DNA of 64,000 bases, taken from positions 159,475-223,474 of the forward strand of contig NZ_LMSJ01000002.1 in assembly GCF_001428105.1 (NCBI RefSeq), read 5' to 3'. Shown piece by piece: positions 26,331 through 35,396 of the stretch; positions within the stretch are counted from its first letter, which is position 1; the number at the start of each line of letters is the position of its first letter. Below the pieces are notes generated by a model, which was not told the DNA's origin, ran no database searches, and was given only the letters and a program-made list of their open reading frames with translations. Made by a program: the position numbers and the translations under genes. This stretch comes from Paenibacillus sp. Soil766 (GTDB taxonomy: Bacteria; Bacillota; Bacilli; Paenibacillales; NBRC-103111).

Positions 26331-26602
26331 TGTGTACGGGTTGCAGGTGAGGAATAGGTTTAACGTTAAAGTTTATGGACACTATCCCATTGGCTCAGGA
26401 TTCTCGACGTTTGCTAACCTGAGCGAAGGGGATAGTGGCAATAGCTAGCTTTATGAGAGCATAGATAGGGGTGTTAAGGTGTCCCATGCGATAATCCCCA
26501 CAAATTTTTCACATATTCCAAAATGGAATCGAATGGTAAGTGCATTTTCCACGCATACTGGAAGGGAGAATCGACAATATGATGACAACTGCCCGTGCTT
26601 CA
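26331..26602. other. Gene-free stretch with one palindromic repeat
   Basis: The gap from ureD to ctaB (357 bases in all) contains the palindrome at 26380-26437 and the ctaB promoter at 26603-26631. Apart from these I see no gene or leader structure. Confidence 0.6.
26380..26437. repeat. Dispersed palindromic repeat, copy B
   Basis: The outer arms are CACTATCCC (26380-26388) and GGGATAGTG (26429-26437). The inner arms are GCTCAGG (26393-26399) and CCTGAGC (26418-26424). The design and arm sequences equal those at 9955-10015, while the loop differs. Confidence 0.8.
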
Positions 26603-26631
26603 TTGTCAAATGATGTAGGGGTTGGTATGAT
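26603..26631 (+). promoter_or_regulatory. Predicted promoter of ctaB-sco
   Basis: TTGTCA (26603-26608) and TATGAT (26626-26631) are spaced by 17 bases, 56 bases before the ctaB start codon. Confidence 0.65.
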
Positions 26632-26687
26632 GAGAATGTTCATTAAGATGTAGGATCGGAAATTCAACATAGAGGAGGTCAATTTAC

Positions 26688-27665
26688 ATGGAAAATCAAG
26701 TCACCTACGAAACCGTTTCGAAAGGCTCGTCACAAGAGTCCGTTGGAACTGATTCTATAGATGCCAAGCTAACGAGAGGTACAGCAGAGCCTGTGACCCT
26801 GAAAGAGTTTTACAGACTGGTGAAACCAGGAATTATTTATTCCAATCTGATGACAGCTTTTGCTGGATACTGGCTGGCTGCTCAGTGGGATGTTGACTGG
26901 ATTCATCTGATTATGACCATGCTGGGGACAGCATTGGTGATGGCTGGTGGTACAGTACTTAACAATTATCTGGACCGTGAGATGGATGCCAAGATGGAGC
27001 GCACGCAGAATAGAGCACTCCCAAGCGGAAGGCTCAGCGCAAATTTCGTGCTCGGCTACGGAATCATATTGGGTACCATTGGTTTAGGTGTTCTATACTT
27101 TGGAGCGCAATCACCATTAGCAACATTGATCGGTTTACTCGGATTGTTTTTATATGTGTGGCTCTATACAGCATGGTTCAAAAGAACATCTGTATGGAGT
27201 ACATTCGTTGGTGCATTCTCAGGTGCGACACCACCGGTCATCGGATATTGTGCAGTAAGCGGGACGGTAGATTTAGGCGCTATCTTGATATTCCTCTTCT
27301 TATTCTTATGGCAGCCGCCGCATTTCTGGGCGCTTGGTATTCGCCGTATGGAAGAGTATCGTGCAGCAGGCTTCCCGTTATTGCCGGTAGTCAAAGGAAC
27401 TTTCGTTACGAAAATTAGTATGGTTCGTTATGTCGTTCTATTAGTACCTGTAACGGTGATGTTAACGGCATATGGCTATGTAGGAACGATCTTCTTAATT
27501 GTATCAACGATTCTTGGATTGACTTGGGTTTTCATGAGCGTCAAAGGGTTCAAAGCAAATGGGGAAGCGGAAATTGTATGGGCAAAGCGTATGTTCCTGT
27601 TCTCCCTTTTATATTTAACGCTGTTATCGTTCTTGATGGTTATTGATACGACAGCGAAACTTTAG
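26688..27665 (+). CDS. ctaB: Protoheme IX farnesyltransferase (heme O synthase)
   Basis: This membrane UbiA-family prenyltransferase adds a farnesyl group to heme B to give heme O, the precursor of heme A in cytochrome oxidase. It has about nine hydrophobic helices after a 45-residue polar N-terminal extension. The first Asp-rich prenyl-diphosphate motif is NNYLDREMDAKMERTQNR (about 88-105), and the second region is DLGAILIFLFLFLWQPPHF in two parts. It has 325 residues. ATG follows AGAGGAGG. It lies 17 bases ahead of a sco gene, fitting cytochrome oxidase assembly; the oxidase subunits are not in this window. Confidence 0.96.
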   Translation: MENQVTYETVSKGSSQESVGTDSIDAKLTRGTAEPVTLKEFYRLVKPGIIYSNLMTAFAGYWLAAQWDVDWIHLIMTMLGTALVMAGGTVLNNYLDREMDAKMERTQNRALPSGRLSANFVLGYGIILGTIGLGVLYFGAQSPLATLIGLLGLFLYVWLYTAWFKRTSVWSTFVGAFSGATPPVIGYCAVSGTVDLGAILIFLFLFLWQPPHFWALGIRRMEEYRAAGFPLLPVVKGTFVTKISMVRYVVLLVPVTVMLTAYGYVGTIFLIVSTILGLTWVFMSVKGFKANGEAEIVWAKRMFLFSLLYLTLLSFLMVIDTTAKL

Positions 27666-27682
27666 TCTGGAGGACGAAAACG

Positions 27683-28315
27683 ATGGGGACGTTTTTGGAG
27701 AAAAACTGGTTTAAGTTAGCACTTGGTGCGATATTAATTGCGATGATTGCATCTTTTGCATATAAATTAGTATCGAACGGCAGTAAGCCGGATGAAAGAT
27801 TAACAGCCATGAAGGCAGCACCTTCGTTTCAGCTTCAGGATTTAGATGGCAAAACGGTTACTTCTCAAGATATGGAAGGTAAAGTAAGACTCGTTTATTT
27901 CTTCTTTTCATATTGTCCTGATGTGTGTTTGCCAACAAGCTTCTTAATTTCGCAGATTCAGGATGAATTGAAGAAAAAGGATCTGCTAGGGTCGAAAGCA
28001 GAAATTCTATCCATTACAATTGATCCAACAAGAGACACTCCTGAAGTGTTAAAAGCATTCGGAAATCGCTTCGAATCGAAGCCAATTCCAGGCGGTTGGA
28101 CGTTCCTCCGAGGTGAGGAAGCGAAAGTTCAGAAGCTTGCAGAGGACTTCGGTATCATGGTCATCAAAGAGAAGGACGGTAATTTCTCGCATGCGAATGC
28201 GATTTTGCTAGTCGATCCGAAAGGACAACTAAGAAATTACTACGATGCAAGCAATCCAGAGTTGGATGCGGCGCATATCGTGAAGGATGTTGTAACCCTT
28301 TCAAAAGGGAAATAA
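27683..28315 (+). CDS. SCO1/SenC-family copper chaperone
   Basis: This membrane-anchored thioredoxin-fold protein helps assemble the CuA site of cytochrome oxidase. An N-terminal helix (about 10-28) anchors it outside. The copper ligands are present: C78 and C82 (SYCPDVC) and H170 (FSHANA). The segment SITIDPTRDTPEVLK is a family hallmark. It has 210 residues. ATG follows GGAGGACG. It is co-transcribed with ctaB. Confidence 0.95.
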   Translation: MGTFLEKNWFKLALGAILIAMIASFAYKLVSNGSKPDERLTAMKAAPSFQLQDLDGKTVTSQDMEGKVRLVYFFFSYCPDVCLPTSFLISQIQDELKKKDLLGSKAEILSITIDPTRDTPEVLKAFGNRFESKPIPGGWTFLRGEEAKVQKLAEDFGIMVIKEKDGNFSHANAILLVDPKGQLRNYYDASNPELDAAHIVKDVVTLSKGK

Positions 28316-28326
28316 CGCAAAATAGA

Positions 28327-28680
28327 TTATTCATAAGCAGGGTTGGGCGCTGGGTAGATAATATACGCGTCCAGTCCTGCTTTTTCTAATTGCCCAATGA
28401 GATATTCTTCAGGGGTGCCTTCGACACCTGCATAACCCTTACGAGTATAAATGTGTTCGGCGTCTGGGAATGTATCGCGCAGCAAATATCGGATTTTTTT
28501 GCCGGAAGCGTCGTTGTCGGTGAAAATATAAACGGGCAGATCGCCTACCTTTTTTCGCAACGAGTCAAGCGTAATGGAACTCGGAGTGCCGAAGGTACAA
28601 TGGATGATGACGGTATCATCAACGACACGCTTCAAGCGACTCTTATCATTTTTCCCCTCAACAATAATGGTAATGGACAT
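28327..28680 (-). CDS. Small TOPRIM-domain protein
   Basis: This stand-alone TOPRIM fold protein of 117 residues has IIVEGKND near the N-terminus (catalytic-type Glu at about 8) and FTDNDASGKKIR with the DxD-like acids at about 53-57. This family resembles the N-terminal domain of RNase M5 and small YusF-type proteins; the substrate is unknown, with RNA or DNA cleavage or joining possible. It is convergent with sco, with only 11 bases between and no clear terminator. ATG at 28680 follows AAAAGGAGTGA. Confidence 0.85.
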   Translation of the reverse strand: MSITIIVEGKNDKSRLKRVVDDTVIIHCTFGTPSSITLDSLRKKVGDLPVYIFTDNDASGKKIRYLLRDTFPDAEHIYTRKGYAGVEGTPEEYLIGQLEKAGLDAYIIYPAPNPAYE

Positions 28681-28795
28681 GGGATGACTTCACTCCTTTT
28701 AGAGTAGTATACCCTGTTTGGAGCAGCGATCCAAGTAACGCCAAGCTACGATATTTCCTGGGAAATGACAAGGATTTACAGCGTGTGACACATGG

Positions 28796-28826
28796 AAAAA
28801 GGCTTGACGATATCAAGCCTTTTTTT
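28796..28826. terminator. Bidirectional terminator after the MFS gene
   Basis: AAAAAGGCTTGA and its complement form a perfect hairpin with a long T-run, 11 bases beyond the minus-strand stop. Confidence 0.9.
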
Positions 28827-28836
28827 ATGTTGAAAA

Positions 28837-30051
28837 TTATGAAGTTATTAGAGGTGATTTGAACGTACGAAGCGGCAAAAGTGAAAGGGCTAACATGAGA
28901 ATGAAGAAGGCAATGAAATAGGAGGAAATATGATCACGAAGCTGACCAGCCATCATTGGACCGATAAAAGCACCGACAGAATATGAAATGGATAGCAACG
29001 AAAACACGCGACCGTATCTAGAACTGCTAGTAATACTGGCAAGTAAAGCTGCAAGTGCTGGGTATATGACGCCTTTGGCCATACCGATTAAGAAGAGGGA
29101 TACAGTTAATGGAATTGGCCACTGGATGGCTAATCCGAAGAAAACCACGGCAAGCCCGATGCTTCCGCAAATTGTCCGTAGAAATGGTGATATTTTATTC
29201 AAAAACCAGAAAGAGATACTAAGCAGTGCGCCTAAACTAACTAGCGTGAAAAATACCCCAGAAGTCAGTATGGACTCTCTTGCCGATTTCATTAAGGGCA
29301 GTTCAAAGAACAGAATCCCCTGTGAGCAAGAGAGTGCCATAGGGATGAGGAAGAAAAGCCAGGGGATTGAGACACCCTCACTATCTTCACCATCATTAAT
29401 ATTCTGAGATGCATGGTGACCGTGCGGATCTAGGATGGCCTTGGAGCCCAACTTGTCCACTTTGTGAGACAGCATCTCCTTCTCTTTTACTCCGAAGATG
29501 GCAAGAATCCCTGTGATAATAAGGATCCAACCTAACACGGAAAATGCGGTTGTAAAGCCAATTTTGGCCACTAATACAGCGCCTGCTGCAGGTGAAACCA
29601 CGGATGCTAAAGTGTGAACGAGTCCATTGCCTGCCATGAGCTTGCTTTGATGAATGCGATCACGGGCGATGCGAGCTAGTAAAGTTAAACAAGCAGGTGA
29701 TAAGAAGGCAAGTACAAATCCGCTGATGGAACGAATGTAAAGCAGATGCCACGGATCTTTCACGTTGGATTGAAATAGTAAGATGATCCCTGCTACAATT
29801 AAACTGAAAACAATGAAAAGTTTACTGCCGTATTTGTCTACACCATAGCCTGCAATGAGATTGCCAGGAAGATGTGTGAGTGAATATACGCCCATGATGA
29901 GCCCTATAAATGAAGGTGCAGCTCCCAGTGATAAGGCGAAAGGGGATAAAATCGGGTATTGCGCGTGTAAATCAAAAAATGCAACAAACATAAATAAGTA
30001 CAACCATATGGCTGTTCGCACGGTTTTACCACCTCGATCCTTTAGTTTCAT
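28837..30051 (-). CDS. Major facilitator superfamily transporter
   Basis: This is a membrane transporter with about twelve hydrophobic helices in two halves, separated by a polar loop (residues about 197-225) rich in Asp, His and Asn. The motif-A region between helices 2 and 3 is GYGVDKYGSKL (about 68-78), the usual MFS pattern. The best guess is a drug or metabolite exporter; the substrate is not predictable. It has 404 residues. ATG at 30051 has only a weak AAGAAGAG upstream. It is divergent from a run of envelope-related genes. Confidence 0.88.
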   Translation of the reverse strand: MKLKDRGGKTVRTAIWLYLFMFVAFFDLHAQYPILSPFALSLGAAPSFIGLIMGVYSLTHLPGNLIAGYGVDKYGSKLFIVFSLIVAGIILLFQSNVKDPWHLLYIRSISGFVLAFLSPACLTLLARIARDRIHQSKLMAGNGLVHTLASVVSPAAGAVLVAKIGFTTAFSVLGWILIITGILAIFGVKEKEMLSHKVDKLGSKAILDPHGHHASQNINDGEDSEGVSIPWLFFLIPMALSCSQGILFFELPLMKSARESILTSGVFFTLVSLGALLSISFWFLNKISPFLRTICGSIGLAVVFFGLAIQWPIPLTVSLFLIGMAKGVIYPALAALLASITSSSRYGRVFSLLSISYSVGAFIGPMMAGQLRDHISSYFIAFFILMLALSLLPLRTFKSPLITS

Positions 30052-30132
30052 CTCTTCTTAAGTTTTACGCCGCTCGTCCCAAGGATATGACCGTTCGGGA
30101 CAAATGACACAAATTCGAAACAGGGAGGACCT

Positions 30133-30288
30133 ATGGACCCTATCGTTTTTATACTTTTGGCAGCAGTTGGCATTTTTCTTGTTTTCCGATTAAGACAATC
30201 ATATCGTAAGACTGGAAAAAGCATAGATAAGACCAAGGAAATTGAGGAGAAGCTAGCACAATTAAGGAAAAAAAGAGATGAAGATTAA
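30133..30288 (+). CDS. Small single-helix membrane protein, 51 aa
   Basis: This short gene starts at ATG (30133) with GGGAGG four bases upstream. It encodes one hydrophobic helix at residues 3-18 followed by a highly charged, probably coiled-coil tail (KSIDKTKEIEEKLAQLRKKR). The arrangement suggests an anchored small regulatory or scaffolding protein. It is 55 bases ahead of another small membrane protein in the same direction and probably opens the operon that continues to the PBP gene. I know of no named family. Confidence 0.65.
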   Translation: MDPIVFILLAAVGIFLVFRLRQSYRKTGKSIDKTKEIEEKLAQLRKKRDED

Positions 30289-30343
30289 GGAGTCCATGTA
30301 GTATGATAGGAAGGGACTTTTGGATTATGAGGAGGGGTTACAG

Positions 30344-30772
30344 ATGGATCAGTGGATTTCATTTGCACAGGATCGTTGGTATTTAATTGTAGGAGCTATT
30401 ATCGTTTTATTTATTGTTATTGGTATTGTAAAAACGGTGGTGAAATGGGTCGTAGTCCTTGTCATCGTTGGGGCACTTATCGTTTATGGAGCGAGTTATA
30501 AGGATAAAATAAAGGATATTGGGGCAAATGTTATTTCCCAAGTTAGTGATGACATCAAGGACAAGGCGGTTAGTGCCTTGACATCCGAGGCTAAAGAAGC
30601 GAAATTCAAGGCTAACCCGGACGGTTCTTTTTTAATTACGACGAAAAGCTTGCAAGTAGAAGGGAAACCAGGATCCTACGAGGTTCAGGTCACTTTTTTA
30701 GGAAAAACATTCAAGATGAATGCCAATGCTTCCGTGAATGCATTCATCGAACAAGCAAGGAAAAATGCCTAG
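30344..30772 (+). CDS. Membrane-anchored hypothetical protein, 142 aa
   Basis: A tight hydrophobic hairpin (two helices at about residues 12-32 and 36-52) is followed by an amphipathic linker with KDKIKDIGANVISQV. A soluble domain (about 85-142), probably a small beta-sheet with LITTKSLQVEGKPG, forms the C-terminus. The ATG at 30344 is used because GGAGGGG is 8 bases upstream, while the frame before it has only a TTG without a site. I do not recognise the family. It sits between two other membrane-protein genes, all in one direction. Confidence 0.8.
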   Translation: MDQWISFAQDRWYLIVGAIIVLFIVIGIVKTVVKWVVVLVIVGALIVYGASYKDKIKDIGANVISQVSDDIKDKAVSALTSEAKEAKFKANPDGSFLITTKSLQVEGKPGSYEVQVTFLGKTFKMNANASVNAFIEQARKNA

Positions 30773-30812
30773 TCATTAACTGGGCTAGCCTATCAAAGGA
30801 AGGTGAGTACGC

Positions 30813-31961
30813 ATGACGGATAACGCGTGGTTTCAAACCAGCTCAATTAATTTTATATCCATCTTGATTGTTCTCACGATTGCAACTTCTGTCTTGCAAG
30901 GATTTTTCCGTGGTGGCTCTGGCTCAGCCAGGCATTTCGTTGCTATGTTGGTGGAAGCGGTGCTCGCCATCCTTTCCATGTTTATTGCTTGGAAAAGTGT
31001 GCAACTGATTTCACCATGGATTCAAATATGGCTGAAAGATCAGAATTTGCAGATTCCGACGGTGGACATAAGTGCGTTCAAACAAGCTTACTATACCGTC
31101 ATTACTAGCTTGCGCGATTTTCCATTACTCCGCTTTGGTGTTTTATTTCTTCTTGGCTACGTCATTATCAAGCAAATCTTGAATCACTTGGTTGATTTAG
31201 TGTTAGGGCGTTGGTTAGCTGAACGGTATGCTATGCCTAAACGGAGTCATTCTATTCTGAGCTCGGTTTCAGGCGGAGCCATCGGATCCATAGCTGGATT
31301 TGCTAGAGCGCTTATGCTAATCGCTATTTTATTTATTTATGCCTCCATATTCCCACACTCGATGCTAACCCCCTATATTGAGTCCTCACACATGTATCAA
31401 AAAGGTGCTCAAGAAGTGATTTCACCGTTTACAGGTGATTTTATAGCGGAGAAGGCACCCGTTTTCACACGTGCTGTAGAACAAGAATTCACGAATATTT
31501 TGCAACGGAAATATGAAGTCCTTGATGCGAAAATCCCAGGTAACATTGCTGATGCGGCCAAAGAAATTACAGCGAATGCTACCACAGACGAAGAAAAGGC
31601 TAAATTGCTATACAGTTGGGTCGGAACCCGAGTCCAATATGATTGGAATAAAGTGAAGCTATATGAAGAACAGCGAATTTGGAAGGAGCAAACGCCAGAG
31701 GATACGTTCAATACCAAAGAAGGCGTTTGTATAGATTATTCAAGGTTATACGCACAAATGGCCAGATCCATTGGACTTGATGTGAAGGTTGTCACAGGTC
31801 TAGGGTATGATGGTCAAGGCGGATATGGTCCTCATGCTTGGAATGAAGTGTACCTTAAGGAAACGAATAGGTGGGTACCTCTGGATTCTACTTGGGTGGC
31901 AAGCGGAGCCAATTGGTTCAATCCGCCGAATTTCGATCAAACACATGTGAGGGACGTTTAG
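30813..31961 (+). CDS. Membrane protein with transglutaminase-like domain
   Basis: The N-terminal 190 residues hold four or five hydrophobic helices, similar in pattern to CvpA-type membrane regions. The C-terminal part (about 235-370) is a transglutaminase-like papain fold with the full Cys-His-Asp triad: C306 (EGVCIDYS), H341 (PHAWNEVY) and D358 (PLDSTW). Such enzymes act as proteases or amide cross-linkers; with a PBP gene two genes downstream a cell-wall or surface protein substrate is plausible. It has 382 residues. ATG follows AAGGAAGGTG. Confidence 0.88.
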   Translation: MTDNAWFQTSSINFISILIVLTIATSVLQGFFRGGSGSARHFVAMLVEAVLAILSMFIAWKSVQLISPWIQIWLKDQNLQIPTVDISAFKQAYYTVITSLRDFPLLRFGVLFLLGYVIIKQILNHLVDLVLGRWLAERYAMPKRSHSILSSVSGGAIGSIAGFARALMLIAILFIYASIFPHSMLTPYIESSHMYQKGAQEVISPFTGDFIAEKAPVFTRAVEQEFTNILQRKYEVLDAKIPGNIADAAKEITANATTDEEKAKLLYSWVGTRVQYDWNKVKLYEEQRIWKEQTPEDTFNTKEGVCIDYSRLYAQMARSIGLDVKVVTGLGYDGQGGYGPHAWNEVYLKETNRWVPLDSTWVASGANWFNPPNFDQTHVRDV

Positions 31962-31971
31962 AGGAGAGAAT

Positions 31972-32709
31972 ATGCAAAGAGAGCTTAATGCTTATAAGAT
32001 GATTTATTTAGACGCAGGTGATACGTTAGTCACGATTCCTGCAGCACAAACGATATTGAAGCAATATTTGCAGCTGCGCGCGGTTGATCGGGATGAAGAT
32101 CATATAAATGAACTTTTTACAGAAGCATTTCGTCTATTTTATTATGTTGAAAAAAAAGATAACTTCGTGGTGTGTAGTCCAGAGTCAGATCGTGAATTCT
32201 GGGTTAACCTATATCACTATGTCCTGCATAAGCTAGGCGTTCATGAGGATTGGAATGAGGAAGAGATTTTCAACTGCTGTCATGAGTTATATGAAATTTT
32301 CACAGCACCGGAGTATTATGATTTATTTGATGATGTGAAGCCATTTCTGGAAGAGCTGAAGACGCGAGGCTTCCGTATTGGTATTATTTCTAATTTTGCT
32401 CCTACGCTGAAAGCCATTCTGGCTGACAAGGGGGTATTACATTATTTTGACCCGGTACTTGTATCAACTGAAGTTGGCTTGGAGAAGCCGGACCCAGCTA
32501 TTTTCCAGCTTGCTTTGCAGATGGCGGACGTTGAGGCCAGTGATGTACTGTATGTCGGGGACCACGAGACGAACGATGTATGGGCCCCTAATCAAGTAGG
32601 AATTGATGCTGTTCGTATCATTCGGTACCCGTATCACACGGGAGATGGGATCCGTTCCCTGCTTGAACTTATTCAGGAGCCTGCTGGTGAAGTAGGACCT
32701 AAGTGTTAG
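31972..32709 (+). CDS. HAD-family hydrolase
   Basis: This cytoplasmic haloacid dehalogenase-like phosphatase has a helical cap. Motif I is YLDAGDTLV (about 10-18), with the nucleophile Asp and general acid Asp two residues apart being D-A-G-D, so the usual DxD is spaced by one more residue (DAGDT). Motif II is IISNFA, motif III has the Lys in LEKPDPAIF, and motif IV is YVGDHETND. This is the YjjG/REG-2-like subtype, in which DxGxT is common. It has 245 residues. ATG is 10 bases after the transglutaminase gene. Confidence 0.9.
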   Translation: MQRELNAYKMIYLDAGDTLVTIPAAQTILKQYLQLRAVDRDEDHINELFTEAFRLFYYVEKKDNFVVCSPESDREFWVNLYHYVLHKLGVHEDWNEEEIFNCCHELYEIFTAPEYYDLFDDVKPFLEELKTRGFRIGIISNFAPTLKAILADKGVLHYFDPVLVSTEVGLEKPDPAIFQLALQMADVEASDVLYVGDHETNDVWAPNQVGIDAVRIIRYPYHTGDGIRSLLELIQEPAGEVGPKC

Positions 32710-32730
32710 TAAGAAAGGATATGAACCCGC

Positions 32731-34788
32731 ATGAAGTCATCCATTATGGATGATCCGAAGAAAAAAGAAATTACTAAAAAACGGCACTTTTCGTTTCGGA
32801 TCAATATATTTTTCTTCGTTACTTTTATACTCTTTTCCGTACTCATTGTGCGGCTAGCGATTCTTCAATTCGTTCAAGCCAAGGATCTGAAGGCTGCTGA
32901 GAATACCAATACGAATACAACGAACAAGATCGCTCCGATTCGCGGCAATATTTATGATTCTACGAAATCCCCGCTGGCATATACCATTCCCGTACAGTCC
33001 TTATTTTTCCGTATTGAACCAGGCCAGGATAAGGATACGATTATTGAATTAGCCAAACGTATTAAGAGGGATGTTTTTGACCCATTTGCTAAACCGAATA
33101 CCGTTAGCCCAACAGCTGAAGAGATCGTCCTTGCGATGGACCTTGGTTATGATATTAATAAAAACCCAGTGAAAGATCCGAGCTACTATTCTGTACCACG
33201 CCGTATTAAAGCAGATTTATCCAATGGTGAAATTGCGTACTTGTTGGAGCACCGGGATGAATTTAAGGGTCTAGAAGTGACGGAAGAAAGTATCCGCACC
33301 TACGAGGTGGAGGACGACAAGACGACAATTGCAACGCAATTGGTCGGGTATACGAATGCATTTTCAACCGAAACAGCGAAAAAAATCTATAAGGATAATC
33401 CGAATAGTGAAGAATATTTAAGTAACGAGAATGTCGGTTTCGATGGGATCGAGCGAATGTATCAGGATGAGCTGCGCGGCAAGAATGGCAGTAAGAAGTA
33501 TCCAGTGAATGCCGCGATGAAAATCATCGGAAGAGCTGAAGTCACAGCTCCAATTAAGGGGAATAATCTGTATCTGTCGATCAATAAGGACGTTCAGAAG
33601 GCGACGGAGAAAATGCTGCATGATCATATCCAATATCTCCGAAGTCCTTCTCATGCAAATGATCTCTATATGAAAACGGGAATGAAAGCTTCGTCAGGTT
33701 TCGCTGTTGCGATGGAAGTGGATACAGGCCGAATCGTAACGATGGCGAATTATCCAGATTATGATGCCAATGCTTGGACAGGAGGTATTTCACCAAATAT
33801 TTATAAAGAAATCAGTACATTTATTTCGAATGGATCGATTATGACAGCCAAATCGAGGTTTCCCGACGAGAAGGAAAATGCGAAACATCCTTCTTCCATT
33901 GTTTTCATGGGCTCTACGATTAAGCCACTATCTGTCTTGATTGGTTTGAAAGAGAAGCTCTTTTCAGCGGGTCAGTACTATTACGACTCAGGAACTTTCA
34001 CTTTCGGTAAGGATGGCAAAAGTGCTATTTCGAACTCTGGTAAAGCATCCTACGGTAACATAAATGCAGCACAAGCCATTGAACACTCCTCAAATACGTA
34101 TATGTCCGCGATGGTAGGTATTCCTTTCTGGATGAAGTATGGGAGAGAGAATCCGAAGGTGACAGCTAAGTGGGCTGAGTACTTGGCTAAGTTCGGCATG
34201 GGAGTGAAAACGGGAAGCGGCTTGCCAGGTGAATTTGCAGGTTCGAATGACTTTATCACAAATGCGAAGAATGATAGTTATCAATCGGCGATGGTTTTCG
34301 CATCTTGGGGACAAAATGAGAAAACGACAACACTCCAACTTGCGCAATATACGGCAACACTTGCAAGTCGTGGGAAACGAATGAAGCCTCAGTTTGTTGA
34401 TGAAATAAGAGACTATCAAGGCAATTTGGTGAGAAAGATTGAGCCTGAGGTCCTAGAAGATTCATCCAAGGAATTCGCTGCAGCCGATTGGAATACGATT
34501 ATTCACGGGATGAAAAGTGGCGCTGAAGGCATCGAAGAATTACCCTACAATGTCGCGCGTAAGACAGGTACTTCAACACAAGTCGTAGCTGGTGGATCTG
34601 TCGAGAATGCCGTACTGATCGCCTTCGCACCTGTTGAGAATCCAAAATTGGCCGTAGCGGTTGTTGTGCCAGAAGGTGGATTCGGACGTTACGGGGCATC
34701 CCCGATCGCGGCGAAGATCTTCGAATCGTATGACGCGGCAAACGATGGTATTCTGACGAAGCTTGGCGGCGGGAAGCGGCCTTGGTAA
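32731..34788 (+). CDS. Class B penicillin-binding protein (D,D-transpeptidase)
   Basis: This peptidoglycan cross-linking enzyme is anchored by one N-terminal helix (about 24-46). The region of about 65-285 is the PBP dimerisation domain (RGNIYDSTKSPLAYT at the start). The transpeptidase follows with its three motifs: S395-T-I-K398, S453-S-N455 and K611-T-G613. There is no PASTA domain. It has 685 residues. ATG at 32731 follows AGAAAGGA by about 11 bases. The cytoplasmic tail is short and basic. It fits the PBP2-type group used for elongation or sporulation, but which one I cannot say. Confidence 0.95.
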   Translation: MKSSIMDDPKKKEITKKRHFSFRINIFFFVTFILFSVLIVRLAILQFVQAKDLKAAENTNTNTTNKIAPIRGNIYDSTKSPLAYTIPVQSLFFRIEPGQDKDTIIELAKRIKRDVFDPFAKPNTVSPTAEEIVLAMDLGYDINKNPVKDPSYYSVPRRIKADLSNGEIAYLLEHRDEFKGLEVTEESIRTYEVEDDKTTIATQLVGYTNAFSTETAKKIYKDNPNSEEYLSNENVGFDGIERMYQDELRGKNGSKKYPVNAAMKIIGRAEVTAPIKGNNLYLSINKDVQKATEKMLHDHIQYLRSPSHANDLYMKTGMKASSGFAVAMEVDTGRIVTMANYPDYDANAWTGGISPNIYKEISTFISNGSIMTAKSRFPDEKENAKHPSSIVFMGSTIKPLSVLIGLKEKLFSAGQYYYDSGTFTFGKDGKSAISNSGKASYGNINAAQAIEHSSNTYMSAMVGIPFWMKYGRENPKVTAKWAEYLAKFGMGVKTGSGLPGEFAGSNDFITNAKNDSYQSAMVFASWGQNEKTTTLQLAQYTATLASRGKRMKPQFVDEIRDYQGNLVRKIEPEVLEDSSKEFAAADWNTIIHGMKSGAEGIEELPYNVARKTGTSTQVVAGGSVENAVLIAFAPVENPKLAVAVVVPEGGFGRYGASPIAAKIFESYDAANDGILTKLGGGKRPW

Positions 34789-34816
34789 GGTAGCGGAATT
34801 AAATGAATGGGATAGG

Positions 34817-34842
34817 GAGCTTGCTGCTGCAGGCTCTTTTTT
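34817..34842 (+). terminator. Terminator of the PBP operon
   Basis: GAGC-T-TGC and GCA-G-GCTC form a small hairpin with a six-T tail, 29 bases after the PBP stop codon. Confidence 0.75.
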
Positions 34843-35331
34843 GTATGGAACTTGCTTGGTTATGGAAATAGATGGATTTCCTGTAGTTAATTCATCGTAT
34901 AATCGATACAAGTCGGGAATAAATGGAATTGGTACAGCTAATTTCAGGTAATTACGTCAATAAGTGCTGATTAGGGAGAATTAGCTACATGTATTCCATC
35001 TATTACGATTTATTGGATTGATTTCTCCGAAATAGCTGTACAATTTCCAGTTAAGTTGTGTTGCTGGGATTGTAGTCACCTAACCTTGCCTAATGTGCTA
35101 TGCACCAGTTACGCCATAACAGCATATCCTATTCCAGGGGTTGAATAAGCTTCACCCTAAATGTTGCCTGAAGTCAACTTTTGTGCGCAGAGGAAAGGTG
35201 GTCGAATCTCATGAAAAAAAGCCGGTTATCTGCTTCTTTAAAACGACTTCTCATTTCCATCATTTTTCTATAGGCATCTGGGTTTTTCTATTCTCGTACA
35301 CTCACGCTATTTCCTGAATGACGGGCTGATA
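34843..35331. other. Gene-free stretch upstream of asnB
   Basis: About 490 bases lie between the PBP terminator and the asnB promoter. No protein of normal length is credible here. The only coding-like element is a 20-codon frame at 35211-35273 with a good ribosome site (AAAGGTGG). I see no known riboswitch. Confidence 0.5.
35211..35273 (+). other. Tiny open frame (20 aa), leader peptide or gene remnant
   Basis: ATG at 35211, seven bases after AAAGGTGGTCG, opens a Lys/Arg/Ser-rich start with a hydrophobic end (LLISIIFL). It resembles the beginning of a membrane anchor and stops at TAG. In the next frame hydrophobic codons go on to about 35320, so it may be a frameshifted remnant. Confidence 0.25.
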
Positions 35332-35340
35332 TGGTATACT
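35332..35340 (+). promoter_or_regulatory. Extended -10 promoter of asnB
   Basis: TGGTATACT is an extended -10 element (TGn plus TATACT at 35335-35340); only a weak TTCCTG stands at -35. Start would be near 35347, 50 bases before asnB. Confidence 0.55.
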
Positions 35341-35396
35341 AATATATCGGTTGTCCAAGAGTAGAATGATGAGAGTACGGAGGAGTGAGTCTCACC

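Noticed and set aside
34763-34951. A 62-codon plus-strand frame over the end of the PBP gene
   Set aside because: It starts inside the PBP gene in another frame, runs through the terminator at 34817-34842, and has no family likeness.
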